A stretch of DNA of 64,000 bases from contig NZ_JAPDIR010000002.1 in NCBI RefSeq assembly GCF_029870595.1, positions 186,001 to 250,000 on the forward strand, written 5' to 3'. Below, piece after piece: positions 34,333 to 42,027 of the stretch (position 1 is the stretch's first letter; each line of letters starts with the position of its first letter). The translations under genes were made by a program, and so were the position numbers. A model generated the notes under the pieces. It searched no databases and had not been told where the DNA came from. It saw nothing but the letters and a program-made list of their open reading frames with translations. The stretch is from Sphingomonas sp. CBMAI 2297 (lineage in GTDB: Bacteria; Pseudomonadota; Alphaproteobacteria; Sphingomonadales; Sphingomonadaceae).

Positions 34333-34505
34333 GCCGCGATCCTCCTGGGTGCGCGGATCCCCAAGGCGCTGGCGCGCATGCGGATCGTGTCGAGGGAGCG
34401 ATGGGGCAGCAGCCGACCGACGTGCTTGTATCCGCCGCGGGGATATTCCTCGCGAAGGATCTGCAGTTCGGCGGGCTGCCACCGCTTGTAATGGGCGCCG
34501 ATCAT
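34329..34505 (-). CDS. 58-residue Myb/HTH-like phage protein
   Basis: The product reads MIGAHYKRWQPAELQILREE and onwards, with a predicted helix, loop and helix (VGRLLPHRSLDTIRMRASAL) as in small SANT/Myb-like DNA-binding domains found in phages. ATG 34505 overlaps the upstream stop as ATGA, and its own stop overlaps the next start. Below usual length cut-offs but well supported by context. Confidence 0.7.
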   Translation of the reverse strand: MIGAHYKRWQPAELQILREEYPRGGYKHVGRLLPHRSLDTIRMRASALGIRAPRRIAA

Positions 34506-34633
34506 CGCTGGCGGCTCCCGGCGATCGACACGATCACGGCGAGCACCAAAGGGATTGCGGCGACGATTGCGACCAGGCCGAGACCGAGGGCGCGGAACGG
34601 GCGGGGCCGGCGGGCGGGCTGGGGCGTACTCAT
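34502..34633 (-). CDS. 43-residue single-pass membrane protein
   Basis: A basic, Pro-rich N-terminus (MSTPQPARRPRPFR) is followed by one hydrophobic helix (LGLGLVAIVAAIPLVLAVIV) and a short tail. The start overlaps the DUF2312 stop as ATGA, and the stop overlaps the next gene. Unknown function; one of three tiny membrane proteins in the early operon. Confidence 0.65.
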   Translation of the reverse strand: MSTPQPARRPRPFRALGLGLVAIVAAIPLVLAVIVSIAGSRQR

Positions 34634-34998
34634 AGCCCGAGCGCCAGCTTGTAGGTTTCGATGATGAATTCCGCCTCGTCGCGGTGGTGCTTCTCCATCT
34701 TCCGCATCGCGACGATCGCGCGCATGCCTTTCACGTCGAAGCCCGTCGATTTGGCCTCCGCGTAGACATCCTTGATGTCGTCCGCGATGCCCTGCTTCTC
34801 CTCTTCGAGGCGCTCGATCCGCTCGATGAGCAACTTCAGCTGCTCGCCGGCGACCTGCGTGTTCTCGTTCGCAACGATGGGGTCGGGGCGCGGGCGCGGC
34901 TTCTTCTTCCCCTTTGCCGGAGCCGTGTCGCCGATCATGGGGACATGGCGTGCGATGCCGTCGGCACCGCGCTGGGTGCGCATGGTCAAGCTGCTCAT
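34630..34998 (-). CDS. GapR-like (DUF2312) DNA-binding protein
   Basis: 122 residues. The C-terminal 80 match GapR/DUF2312: QLKLLIERIERLEEEKQGIA, DIKDVYAEAKSTGFDVKGMR and MRKMEKHHRDEAEFI. Host GapR is a coiled-coil protein that clamps overtwisted DNA ahead of replication forks and helps topoisomerases. The first 40 residues are extra and include a basic KKKPRPRP patch. A phage copy could assist replication of phage DNA. ATG 34998 follows GGGAGG. Confidence 0.85.
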   Translation of the reverse strand: MSSLTMRTQRGADGIARHVPMIGDTAPAKGKKKPRPRPDPIVANENTQVAGEQLKLLIERIERLEEEKQGIADDIKDVYAEAKSTGFDVKGMRAIVAMRKMEKHHRDEAEFIIETYKLALGL

Positions 34999-35156
34999 CG
35001 GGAAAGGGCCTCCCACCCAAGTTGGAACAGGGCGCGACCAGGCATCAGCAGGAAGCCGGCGACCGCGAACCAGATGGTCAGGCGGTCGAACAAGCGCGAA
35101 GCTGGCGGCGCGCAGGTCGCGCAACGGCAGCCCAGGGTGCGGATCGGCGCGCGCAT
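34995..35156 (-). CDS. 53-residue membrane protein with CxC/CxxC
   Basis: An N-terminal Cys cluster (GCRCATCAPP) is followed by one hydrophobic segment (LTIWFAVAGFLLM) and ends WEALSR. The start at 35156 overlaps the upstream stop as TGATG; the stop overlaps the GapR-like start. Could bind metal at the membrane face. No family recognised. Confidence 0.6.
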   Translation of the reverse strand: MRAPIRTLGCRCATCAPPASRLFDRLTIWFAVAGFLLMPGRALFQLGWEALSR

Positions 35157-35581
35157 CAGTCGTTGCCCCCGCAGCGCGTGCACAGGTTCGGTGCCGCCCA
35201 TCCACAGCGCTGATCCGGCCAGCGCTCGCAGCAATCCCATTCCGAGCAGCCGCAGCCGCGGCAGATTTGGGGGTGACGATCGGCGGGCTCGGTGGCGAGC
35301 TGGCGATAGACGTTCGCGTCGATCGGGAAGGCGCGGCCGAGCAACGCGATCGACTTGAGATCGAGCGCGACGAGGCCGGGCGTCTCGAGCTGGCGGATCA
35401 GGCTGCGCACCTTGGCCTGGTCATCGGCCTTGACCGCGATCAGCGCCGCGACCCGGGCGATGTCCAGCTTCGACGCCTTGCGGCGCAGGGCGACATAGCC
35501 CGCCGGCGTGAGCGCCTGGCGCGTGGTGGTAACGGGGACATTTTTCGGCACGGCACGGCCGACAACGGGGGCAAGCATCAT
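35156..35581 (-). CDS. Phage protein with C-terminal cysteine cluster
   Basis: 141 residues. A helical body (ALTPAGYVALRRKASKLDIA) is followed by a Cys-rich tail with CRGCGCSEWDCC and LCTRCGG, enough for one or two zinc ions. ATG 35581 overlaps the primase stop as ATGATG. Similar Cys-rich tails occur in small phage replication-module proteins of alphaproteobacteria. Function unknown. Confidence 0.7.
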   Translation of the reverse strand: MMLAPVVGRAVPKNVPVTTTRQALTPAGYVALRRKASKLDIARVAALIAVKADDQAKVRSLIRQLETPGLVALDLKSIALLGRAFPIDANVYRQLATEPADRHPQICRGCGCSEWDCCERWPDQRCGWAAPNLCTRCGGND

Positions 35582-38331
35582 GCTGCGGCTCCTTTTCTTT
35601 CGGGAGGTGCGGACGATTTCCGCGAGGGATCGGGGTTGGCGAAAACCCAGCAATCGACCGTCCTGCCGGTGTGCCGGGAGTTGACCGCCTTCACGTCGAT
35701 GAAGCGGCGGGATTTCGATGTTTTCAGGTGCCGTTTCAGCTCGTGCAGCGTGCAGGGCAGGCGGAGGCCCGCGGCGCTGCACCGCGTCTCGAATTGCACC
35801 AGGTTGATGGCGAACTGATCGGCCGCGCGGGCATGATCGATCGCGAAGGTGTTCGGCAGCGCCGAGCTGCGCGCCGTCTCCAGATCCTGGGCGAAGAAGT
35901 GGTCGAACTTCTCCCAGAACGCCGTGACATGCGGGTGATCGGCGCCGTTGAGCTGGTGACGCTCCACCAGCATGGCGAGGATCAGCCTATGCGCGGCGGC
36001 GACGTCGCGATCGTCCAGGTTGGTGACGACGATGCGCATGGCATCGAGCATCGCCGCGAGCTGGGCATGGTTCTTGGCGAAGCGATAGTCGCCGCAGCCG
36101 GGATGCTTCAGCATCGCCGCTTCGTGGCGGGCGAACCCCTCGCGATAGGCCGCGAGGATCTGCTCCTCGCGCCGGGCGATATGGACCGGGAAGCCGGATA
36201 TGTCGGCGATCTGGGCGGCCTTCAGCCTGTCGGCCGCCGCCTTGCCCTCATCGGAGAAGCGGCCCTTGTCGAAGTGCACGCCCATGATGCGCTCGCGGAT
36301 CGCGTCCGATCCCTCGACCACGGCGTTCTGCGCGATGACGACGGCACCGCGGAACGGCGGTTCGAACGTCTCCATGCCGCCATTGGCAATGGCGCGGGTG
36401 CGGACGGCGCGACCGTCATATGCGGTCTTCAGCTCGTCCCACTCGAAACGGCGGGAATGGTTCGTCTCCTGGCTGCGGTCGCCCTCGATCAGCACCACGG
36501 GCAGGTTCGCGACCTGGCCGAGGGTGCGCGCGATGCCGGCGGAGGTGGCCTTGGTCGGATCGAAACCTTCGTATCCGGGGCGGCCCACCAGGCGCCACAG
36601 GAAGGCGAGCAGGGTGGTCTTGCCGCTGCCCGGCACGCCGGTCATTTCGAGAAAGCCCAGGCTTTCCTGGAAAGAGCGGACCTGTTCGGCGAACAGGCTC
36701 AGCACCCAGAAGGCGAGCACGACCAGGCCCTTCGGCCCATATGCGATGGTGAGCGGGCGCGCCCAGGACAGGTCGAGCTTCTCGGCATCGTAGGAGATGC
36801 GCAGCATCCGCTCCGTGGTGCGCAGCTTCACCGATTGGCGACCGAGGACGAAATAATCCTCCTCGTTCTTCTCGATCACGCGCCCGCGGTGCACGGCGAT
36901 ATCGCCGAAAATGTAGGCGCTATGGTCGATGGAATAGCCGGTGAACTGCAGGGCCTCGACCGTGCGGATCGTGCGCCACTGTGTTCGCGCGATCTGGGTG
37001 AGCTGCTTCTGCGATCCGGTCCACAGCCCGCCGGGCGCGACCGAGGCGAGCCGCTTGGTGAACTCGCCGCTGGTGGTCATCGCACCGCCGGAAAAGGTGG
37101 CCTTGGTGCTGGGCTGCTTGGGAAAATCGACGCGGACGAAATAGGCGCCTTCCTCGATGCCGAAATCGCGCTGGAAATAGAGGACGCGGAAGACGCAATT
37201 CGCGATCTCCTCGACCTCCACGGCCGCCTCGGCGGCCCGGTCCCACTTTTCGTCCTTGCCGAGCGCGTCGAATTCCGGATCGCCGGCCATCTCTTCCAGC
37301 GCGGCGTTGATGCGGTCGAGCGAGAAGCTGGCCCAGAACAGGCGGCGTTCGAAGGTGAGCGAGAAGCTGGCGAACCGGTTGCGCCGGTAGATCAGCATCG
37401 CCTTGGCCTGGACATCCGGCGCGATCGTGACTTCGCCGTTCCAGCGATAGGTTTCGAGATCCTCGGGCTTGAGCCGGTCCTCGATCGCCAGGTCATTCCA
37501 GTCGAGCTTTTCGCCCTCGCCATCGGGGAAGCTCTGGGCGGCGCCGGCTTCCCAGCCGTCTTCGCGGGCGCGCTTCACATATTTGCGGGCGAACTCAGTG
37601 CCGGCCTTGCCGGGATCGAATGCGAAGATCAGCTTCGGGGTGGAAAGGTTGAGCTCGCCGCACTTCTGCCGGAGCGCGGCCAGCGCATCCTCCGGATAGT
37701 TGTTGGTCGACATGGTCGAGACGGCGACGATCTTGCCGGACTGGACCAGGGCGATCGTGTCGAAGATGCCTTCCGCGAGCCAGATTTCATCGGCCTGGGC
37801 CAGCGTCGTTAGGTCGTGCCCGGGATAGGTCCACCACTGGCCCCGATAGCCGACTCCATAGGAAAAATTGGCCTTCTGCTTCCCGAAGCGATGGGGCTGA
37901 TCGATGATCCGCTCCCAATATCCGCCGCCGGGCATCGGGAAGCGCACGGTGGCGCTGCCGATGTTCAGCGCCGAATGGTGGAAATGTTCCTGGCTGTAGG
38001 AGCCGCGCAGGCCCATGAGATCGAAGCCGCGCTGGTGCGCCAGATAGGCATCGGCCGCCGCGTGCGGGTCTTTCTCGGTGCGAACGTACCGCTTCGACCA
38101 ATCATCGAAGATGTCCGGGTACAACTCCTTGACCCGGCCTTCCCAGCCGCAGCGATCGAGCCGACCGCAGCGCAGCGTCCAGGGCTTATCGGCGACGGCA
38201 TAGACTTCGCGCTTGCCGCAGCCGCCATGCTCTTTCGGGCACAACCCCTGGCGCAGATAGGTGCGCTGCTCCTTGAAGCCGAAATCGGCCTTCAGGCGGG
38301 CAGTCACTTCCTTGTGGAGATCGTCGCGCAT
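35578..38331 (-). CDS. Phage primase/helicase-like replication protein
   Basis: A 917-residue replication protein. The N-terminus has a zinc finger (CPKEHGGCGK ... CGRLDRCGW). A TOPRIM domain follows (EIWLAEGIFDTIALVQSG, then IFAFDPGKAG), as in DnaG-type primases. The C-terminal half carries a P-loop (GVPGSGKTTLLAF near residue 565) and GDRSQETNHSRRFEW, as in superfamily 3-like helicase parts. ATG 38331 gives a family-like start (MRDDLHKEV); TTG 38355 is possible. It should start phage DNA synthesis at its origin, not located here. Confidence 0.88.
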   Translation of the reverse strand: MRDDLHKEVTARLKADFGFKEQRTYLRQGLCPKEHGGCGKREVYAVADKPWTLRCGRLDRCGWEGRVKELYPDIFDDWSKRYVRTEKDPHAAADAYLAHQRGFDLMGLRGSYSQEHFHHSALNIGSATVRFPMPGGGYWERIIDQPHRFGKQKANFSYGVGYRGQWWTYPGHDLTTLAQADEIWLAEGIFDTIALVQSGKIVAVSTMSTNNYPEDALAALRQKCGELNLSTPKLIFAFDPGKAGTEFARKYVKRAREDGWEAGAAQSFPDGEGEKLDWNDLAIEDRLKPEDLETYRWNGEVTIAPDVQAKAMLIYRRNRFASFSLTFERRLFWASFSLDRINAALEEMAGDPEFDALGKDEKWDRAAEAAVEVEEIANCVFRVLYFQRDFGIEEGAYFVRVDFPKQPSTKATFSGGAMTTSGEFTKRLASVAPGGLWTGSQKQLTQIARTQWRTIRTVEALQFTGYSIDHSAYIFGDIAVHRGRVIEKNEEDYFVLGRQSVKLRTTERMLRISYDAEKLDLSWARPLTIAYGPKGLVVLAFWVLSLFAEQVRSFQESLGFLEMTGVPGSGKTTLLAFLWRLVGRPGYEGFDPTKATSAGIARTLGQVANLPVVLIEGDRSQETNHSRRFEWDELKTAYDGRAVRTRAIANGGMETFEPPFRGAVVIAQNAVVEGSDAIRERIMGVHFDKGRFSDEGKAAADRLKAAQIADISGFPVHIARREEQILAAYREGFARHEAAMLKHPGCGDYRFAKNHAQLAAMLDAMRIVVTNLDDRDVAAAHRLILAMLVERHQLNGADHPHVTAFWEKFDHFFAQDLETARSSALPNTFAIDHARAADQFAINLVQFETRCSAAGLRLPCTLHELKRHLKTSKSRRFIDVKAVNSRHTGRTVDCWVFANPDPSRKSSAPPERKGAAA

Positions 38332-38438
38332 GGAGAGGGCAGGTCTTTCGGGCAAGCGGAGGGCGCTCCCGGAAGCGGGATGCTTCCGGGTGGAGGTGGT
38401 CGGGCTGGGCCAGGGAGCCGGGTGGAAGAGCTAGCCGG

Positions 38439-38756
38439 TCAGGTGGCGGCCCCCTCGGCCGCCGGCGGCTGTTCGTCGTTGGCAGGCGTCGGGCCGGTAT
38501 CGTTCGCCGGCACGCCCCACTTCTTGACGGGCAGGGTGACAGAAGGATTCGGGATCGCGCTCTGGCGAACGATGTGCGTCGCGGTGAGCTGGCCGACGAA
38601 GATGCAGCCGCATTCCTCGTCGTTGGTGCAGATCATCCGCAGCTCGCGCACGATCGGCGTCACCTCATTGTTGCTGCGCACGATCGCGCGGGATCCGCAG
38701 TGCGGGCAGTGGAGGCTGGGCAGCCTCGGGCGGGATTTTCGTTTGGCGGCCGTCAT
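38439..38756 (-). CDS. ogr: Ogr/Delta-like late transcription activator
   Basis: 105 residues. The zinc finger HCPHCGSRAIVRSNN ... CTNDEECGCIFVGQLT matches the Ogr/Delta family, which in P2 and P4 binds TGT-N12-ACA dyads upstream of late promoters and contacts RNA polymerase alpha. The spacing between the Cys pairs and the trailing HIVRQSAIPNP are typical. ATG 38756 overlaps the upstream stop (ATGA). In P2 ogr sits next to D; here it is in the early operon instead. Likely partner of the three TGTAGAGA palindromes. Confidence 0.9.
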   Translation of the reverse strand: MTAAKRKSRPRLPSLHCPHCGSRAIVRSNNEVTPIVRELRMICTNDEECGCIFVGQLTATHIVRQSAIPNPSVTLPVKKWGVPANDTGPTPANDEQPPAAEGAAT

Positions 38757-39250
38757 TGGGGTTCCCCCTTCGCTTCCCCGATCGGCCCAGCGCCGTTCGG
38801 CAGGAGTGCAGTGAGGTGCCGCGTGACGACCGCCATCGCTTCGCAGGCTTCCTCGTTCTCGGACAGCGCGACATAGATCGCGCGTGGATCTGGATTTCCC
38901 GGCCTGGTCACGGCGATGCTGGCTGCGACGGCTTCGCCGAACTCCCTGGCCGCGACCGCAATCGCCGCGGACAATGCGAGCTGGCAGGTGATCTGGCGGC
39001 CAAGCTCGATATCGAGCATCCGGGAATAGACTTCGTGCAGGGGCGTGCCGTCCCCGCCGGCGGCGACATAGGCGCTATCGAGCGTCACCGCCTGCATCAG
39101 CGTGGGATAGGCCTCTGCCGTCGGGTGCGACCATTTGCGCACCAGGCGCTCGCTGCGGGCCACGATACGGGCCATGTCGGGATAATCGACCAAGCCCGCG
39201 ATCCTGGTGATCGCGCGAGGGAAGGTGAGGGGTTCGCGGGCGCGGGTCAA
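38753..39250 (-). CDS. Phage regulatory-type protein, unknown
   Basis: About 165 residues, starting at TTG 39250, which overlaps the upstream stop as TTGA. It is helical, with LTFPRAITRIAGLVDYPDMA and VVRKWSHPT-like spacing early on (SERLVRKWSHPTAEAYPTLM), reminiscent of phage CII-type or replication-regulator proteins, but I cannot place it firmly. Its stop overlaps the ogr start. No membrane segment. Confidence 0.65.
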   Translation of the reverse strand: MTRAREPLTFPRAITRIAGLVDYPDMARIVARSERLVRKWSHPTAEAYPTLMQAVTLDSAYVAAGGDGTPLHEVYSRMLDIELGRQITCQLALSAAIAVAAREFGEAVAASIAVTRPGNPDPRAIYVALSENEEACEAMAVVTRHLTALLPNGAGPIGEAKGEPQ

Positions 39251-39585
39251 AACGGGATCGCTTCGTCGCAAGGGGTGCAGAACACGCGGACGGGGGCGAC
39301 CGAGCCCGCATCGGACAAGCCCGCGCCGCACTCGCTGCAGCGCCGCTCGATTCTGGCTTGGGCGCTGATCCGGATATGGACATCCATCAGCGTGTTCAGG
39401 AGCATGTTGCGACACACTCGCCTGGTCAGCCGTTCCCGGAGATGGCGAAGTTCGTGCGCCAGGCGGGCTCGCTGCGCAAACAGCTCGTCCAGCGCCGTGG
39501 AAGGATTGGCGCCCTGGGCGGGAGAGATACCCAGGGCGCCGGTGCCCGCGCTGCGACCCGCGGGGTTATCGGTGATGGCGCTCAT
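39247..39585 (-). CDS. TraR/DksA-like zinc-finger protein
   Basis: 112 residues. A long helix (ELFAQRARLAHELRHLRERL) precedes a C-terminal zinc finger, CSECGAGLSDAGSV ... CTPC, as in TraR/DksA-type proteins that enter the RNA polymerase secondary channel. The N-terminal 30 residues are disordered. It overlaps genes on both sides. A role in tuning host transcription is likely by family but unproven. Confidence 0.7.
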   Translation of the reverse strand: MSAITDNPAGRSAGTGALGISPAQGANPSTALDELFAQRARLAHELRHLRERLTRRVCRNMLLNTLMDVHIRISAQARIERRCSECGAGLSDAGSVAPVRVFCTPCDEAIPF

Positions 39586-39818
39586 GCGCGGAGTCCTTCG
39601 AAGGAGATGTAGAGGCGTCCGCCGAAATCGATCAGGCTGACCTGCACGCCGCGCATGGGCGAAACCTCGCGCAGATCGACATGCTTGGTGCCGCGATCGT
39701 CAGCGACCTTGACCAGGTCATCGAGCGCCATGCGCAGGGCGGGGAGCGTCCGGACCTGGTGAGCCTTGATAGAGACCGGTTTTGGCGCGTTGCCGGTGAA
39801 GTCGAAGCCGGTGCTCAT
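39582..39818 (-). CDS. 78-residue phage protein, unknown
   Basis: A small alpha/beta protein (LPALRMALDDLVKVADDRGT, then GVQVSLIDFGGRLYISFEGL). No motif recognised. ATG 39818 overlaps the preceding stop, and its own stop overlaps the next start (ATGA). Confidence 0.65.
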   Translation of the reverse strand: MSTGFDFTGNAPKPVSIKAHQVRTLPALRMALDDLVKVADDRGTKHVDLREVSPMRGVQVSLIDFGGRLYISFEGLRA

Positions 39819-40177
39819 GCTTCACCTCGCGCTTTGGCGATGGCGGCGCGAACAGTTGCGAGGCAGGCCTCCGATCGAGCGAGGATTTCCTTCGCACCGG
39901 TGCTGTGCGGCCGGCGCTTGGTCTCGGTGCGATCACGCGCGACGCACGCTGTGCAGAGAACCTCTGCGTTCTCCAGCGCCTCCAGCAGCTCCGGCGCGGC
40001 GGCGATCAGGCGGGCGTTGGCGCGCATCTCCTCTGTCGGGTCATAACCAAAACTCGACACCGAGGGATTGAAGTGCATCCACGCCTTGTCGTGGCCCATC
40101 GTCACAGACAGCAGGCCATTGCCGCCATCGTCGTTTGCGGTCGACCACGGCCCCGGCGTATGCTCCACGGACATCAT
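39815..40177 (-). CDS. Phage protein with HTPGPW motif
   Basis: 120 residues. It opens HTPGPWSTANDDGG and continues with NARLIAAAPELLEALENAEV, a pair of motifs shared by many small early proteins of tailed phages. Function undetermined in that group. ATG 40177 (ATGATG) overlaps the Cro-like stop. A central Cys pair (LCTACVA) is present. Confidence 0.75.
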   Translation of the reverse strand: MMSVEHTPGPWSTANDDGGNGLLSVTMGHDKAWMHFNPSVSSFGYDPTEEMRANARLIAAAPELLEALENAEVLCTACVARDRTETKRRPHSTGAKEILARSEACLATVRAAIAKARGEA

Positions 40178-40539
40178 TTTGCCTTCGGGTGCGAAATGCC
40201 GCTCCGATCGCACGCGACGATCGGAGCGGCGGTGGATACGACGGCGTCATGGCAAGGGGGCACTGGGGCGACGCCGTCGCGTTCAAAGAGATCCGGCTGA
40301 TCGTCGCTGCCGTCGCCGTCAGCGGCGGGCAGTGGGTACAGGTCCACCCGGAGTTGGTGGCGGCAAACGCCGGTCAGTTTCTCGGCGGCCAGGACCAATT
40401 CGCCAGGCAATGGGCGCTCGTGCTTCAGAAGGTAGGAAATGCGCTGCTGGGATGTGCCAACGCCCAAGGCGAAGGCCGATTGCGACGTGGCAATCCTTAC
40501 CGCTTCTACGAAGGCGAGATATGCTTGGCGCGTGTTCAT
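40174..40539 (-). CDS. Cro/YdaS-like repressor
   Basis: 121 residues. The helix-turn-helix QSAFALGVGTSQQRISYLL near residues 20-38 and following LPGELVLAAEKLTG are typical of YdaS/Cro proteins. It is the first gene of the leftward early operon and faces the CI-like gene across an 82-base operator region. The tail is Asp/Pro-rich. No ribosome binding site is evident before ATG 40539, and a palindrome begins eight bases upstream. Confidence 0.85.
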   Translation of the reverse strand: MNTRQAYLAFVEAVRIATSQSAFALGVGTSQQRISYLLKHERPLPGELVLAAEKLTGVCRHQLRVDLYPLPAADGDGSDDQPDLFERDGVAPVPPCHDAVVSTAAPIVACDRSGISHPKAK

Positions 40540-40546
40540 ACAAGAG

Positions 40547-40611
40547 AATTACCTAAGACAGGTAATTACTACAAGAGTTTTTGTAGCGGCGCGCTACAAA
40601 TTTTTTTGTAG
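40547..40611. promoter_or_regulatory. Lysis-lysogeny operator region
   Basis: Three dyads fill the space between the divergent Cro- and CI-like genes. AATTACCT-N5-AGGTAATT lies at 40547-40567. Two copies of CTACAA-N6-TTGTAG lie at 40569-40586 and 40594-40611, 25 bases apart centre to centre. The identical half-sites and spacing point to paired binding by one regulator; the first dyad, of different sequence, may serve the other regulator. Which protein binds which site is inference. Confidence 0.8.
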
Positions 40612-40621
40612 GCCCTTGGGC

Positions 40622-41137
40622 ATGAGCGTTTCTGAGGTTGCGGCTTGGGTGAAATCGGAGCGGGCTCGGCTGGGCTGGTCGGCTGCTGAACTCGCTGCGC
40701 GCGCGCGTCGCCACGCTGAAGCGGCGGGCTCCGAGACCGGCCTCAGTCAGCAATCGATCTCCGCATTTGAAAATGGCACGGCCAAGCGGATGCCTGCCTG
40801 GTTCCAGCATGTGCGGGCTGCTTTTGACGAGGCGAACGCGGGAACAAGTCTCGCCGCACCAGAGAACGCGAAAACGCTTCAGTTCGTTACGATGCGCGTC
40901 GCATTGCCTAGTGAAGCTGCGCTGACGAGGATGTTTGAGGGCCTGCTGCTGCCGCTCGATCACGAGCTTTCGCGGGCCGAACTCGCTCGAATCCTCGCTC
41001 AGCGTCTGCCAATCGGCCTCGCGCAAGTTCAAGCTCTGCTGCCGCAACTCGACCAGGACGGAGCGCGCGGAGCCGATGAAGCTCCTCCAGCTCCCGCCAC
41101 AGGTGGTCGCGAGTCGCCGCGAGCACCGCGCACATGA
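40622..41137 (+). CDS. CI-like prophage repressor (XRE family)
   Basis: 171 residues with an N-terminal XRE helix-turn-helix (SAAELAARARRHAEA, LSQQSISAFENGT) and a C-terminal helical part. There is no LexA-type Ser-Lys protease domain, so induction would not go through RecA autocleavage. It is the only rightward gene at the switch and presumably maintains lysogeny. No clear ribosome binding site precedes ATG 40622, so the mRNA may be leaderless. Confidence 0.87.
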   Translation: MSVSEVAAWVKSERARLGWSAAELAARARRHAEAAGSETGLSQQSISAFENGTAKRMPAWFQHVRAAFDEANAGTSLAAPENAKTLQFVTMRVALPSEAALTRMFEGLLLPLDHELSRAELARILAQRLPIGLAQVQALLPQLDQDGARGADEAPPAPATGGRESPRAPRT

Positions 41138-41254
41138 CGTCGCAACGTGGGCAGGACTGCTCGCATCCAGGAGTCAGCCGAAATACCGGTTCGCTCAACG
41201 ACTCGTTCCGATTCGTGTTCTCGTTGTGTTCTAGCTCGCAGGAATTTTCCTACA

Positions 41255-41767
41255 GTGCCAAATGAATTCGCACCGCGGCGGTTCTTCGCCTTGCTCGCGC
41301 TGTTGTTGGCTGCCGGATGCGGTGCCTCCGAGCAGCCGAAACCCGTTGCCACGTCGGTGCCCAAAGCGGCCGTGAAGAACGATGGCTATTACGAGCCGAT
41401 ACTGAATCTGACGATCGATCTTGGGCAGGACACTCCAAGGGAGGGCGCCCTGCTGGAGCGTGCCGGCGCCGAGGTGTTAGCGGTGGGCAAGGCCATGACC
41501 GATGGGCACCCGCTGGTGCCGGGGAAGATCGACACCATCAACTTCACCATCCTCGGACCCGCCGGCGCTGAACCAACGGTGGGGCGGAAAATCGCCCATT
41601 TCTCGCTTGATGGGCAGCAACTCCGCCAGCTCGCGCATATGGGCGCGAACTCCGAGTCGGTGCTCGATGCCGCAAAAGGGTTCGGCTATTGGACGCCAGC
41701 GAACGACGATGTCGTGAAGTCCTATTGTAGCGCGCATCCCTCGGCGCAGGTCTGCAAGTCGCTCTAG
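41255..41767 (+). CDS. Phage-encoded lipoprotein, unknown
   Basis: 170 residues, starting at GTG 41255 after AGGA. A signal peptide with lipobox LLAAGC puts the acylated Cys near residue 22. The mature part is beta-rich (DGYYEPILNLTIDLGQD, INFTILGPAGAEP) with two cysteines at the end. It sits beside the repressor in the position of a lysogenic-conversion gene, as used by other prophages for superinfection exclusion. No family recognised. Its TAG stop is half of a CTAG that abuts the inserted cassette. Confidence 0.75.
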   Translation: MPNEFAPRRFFALLALLLAAGCGASEQPKPVATSVPKAAVKNDGYYEPILNLTIDLGQDTPREGALLERAGAEVLAVGKAMTDGHPLVPGKIDTINFTILGPAGAEPTVGRKIAHFSLDGQQLRQLAHMGANSESVLDAAKGFGYWTPANDDVVKSYCSAHPSAQVCKSL

Positions 41768-41780
41768 GCGTTGTCTGCAT

Positions 41781-41855
41781 TCATCGTATCCAGATCATGG
41801 CGCATGCGAGATGGACGAAGCCCACTCGGGTGAGGCGGCTGGCGCGCGAGCGCAC
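41781..41855 (-). pseudogene. Possible transposase C-terminal remnant
   Basis: Just inside the left terminal repeat, a short minus-strand frame ends SRLTRVGFVHLACAMIWIR with its TGA inside the repeat. The hydrophobic end and the stop within the terminus resemble the tails of IS5-family transposases. Only about 24 codons are open, with a stop upstream. This is a weak, pattern-based call. Confidence 0.3.
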
Positions 41856-42027
41856 GTATCATGGCCGAGGGCGACTATCGCAATCTACTCCACCGGAGCA
41901 GCTCGCGCCGAACATGACTTGAGGGTCGGGATATTGTCGTTTTCCAGACGTGATGGCGCTGTCCGATAAAGCTTTGTAACCAAGCTATGCCCTATCTCCG
42001 ATGAAGTCTCCTCGAAATGCTACAAAT

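Noticed and set aside
35671..37812. A 713-codon plus-strand frame opposite the primase
   Set aside because: Antisense shadow of the primase gene; the primase frame carries TOPRIM and P-loop motifs.
40908..41198. Minus-strand frame with CPRC and a helical Arg/Leu-rich tail, antisense to cI
   Set aside because: It lies almost wholly opposite the CI-like gene, whose frame continues with family-like sequence; no ribosome binding site and no operon context.
41784..42027. Plus-strand frame of about 50 codons near the left cassette end
   Set aside because: No start signal, no domain, and it overlaps the presumed terminal repeat and transposase remnant.
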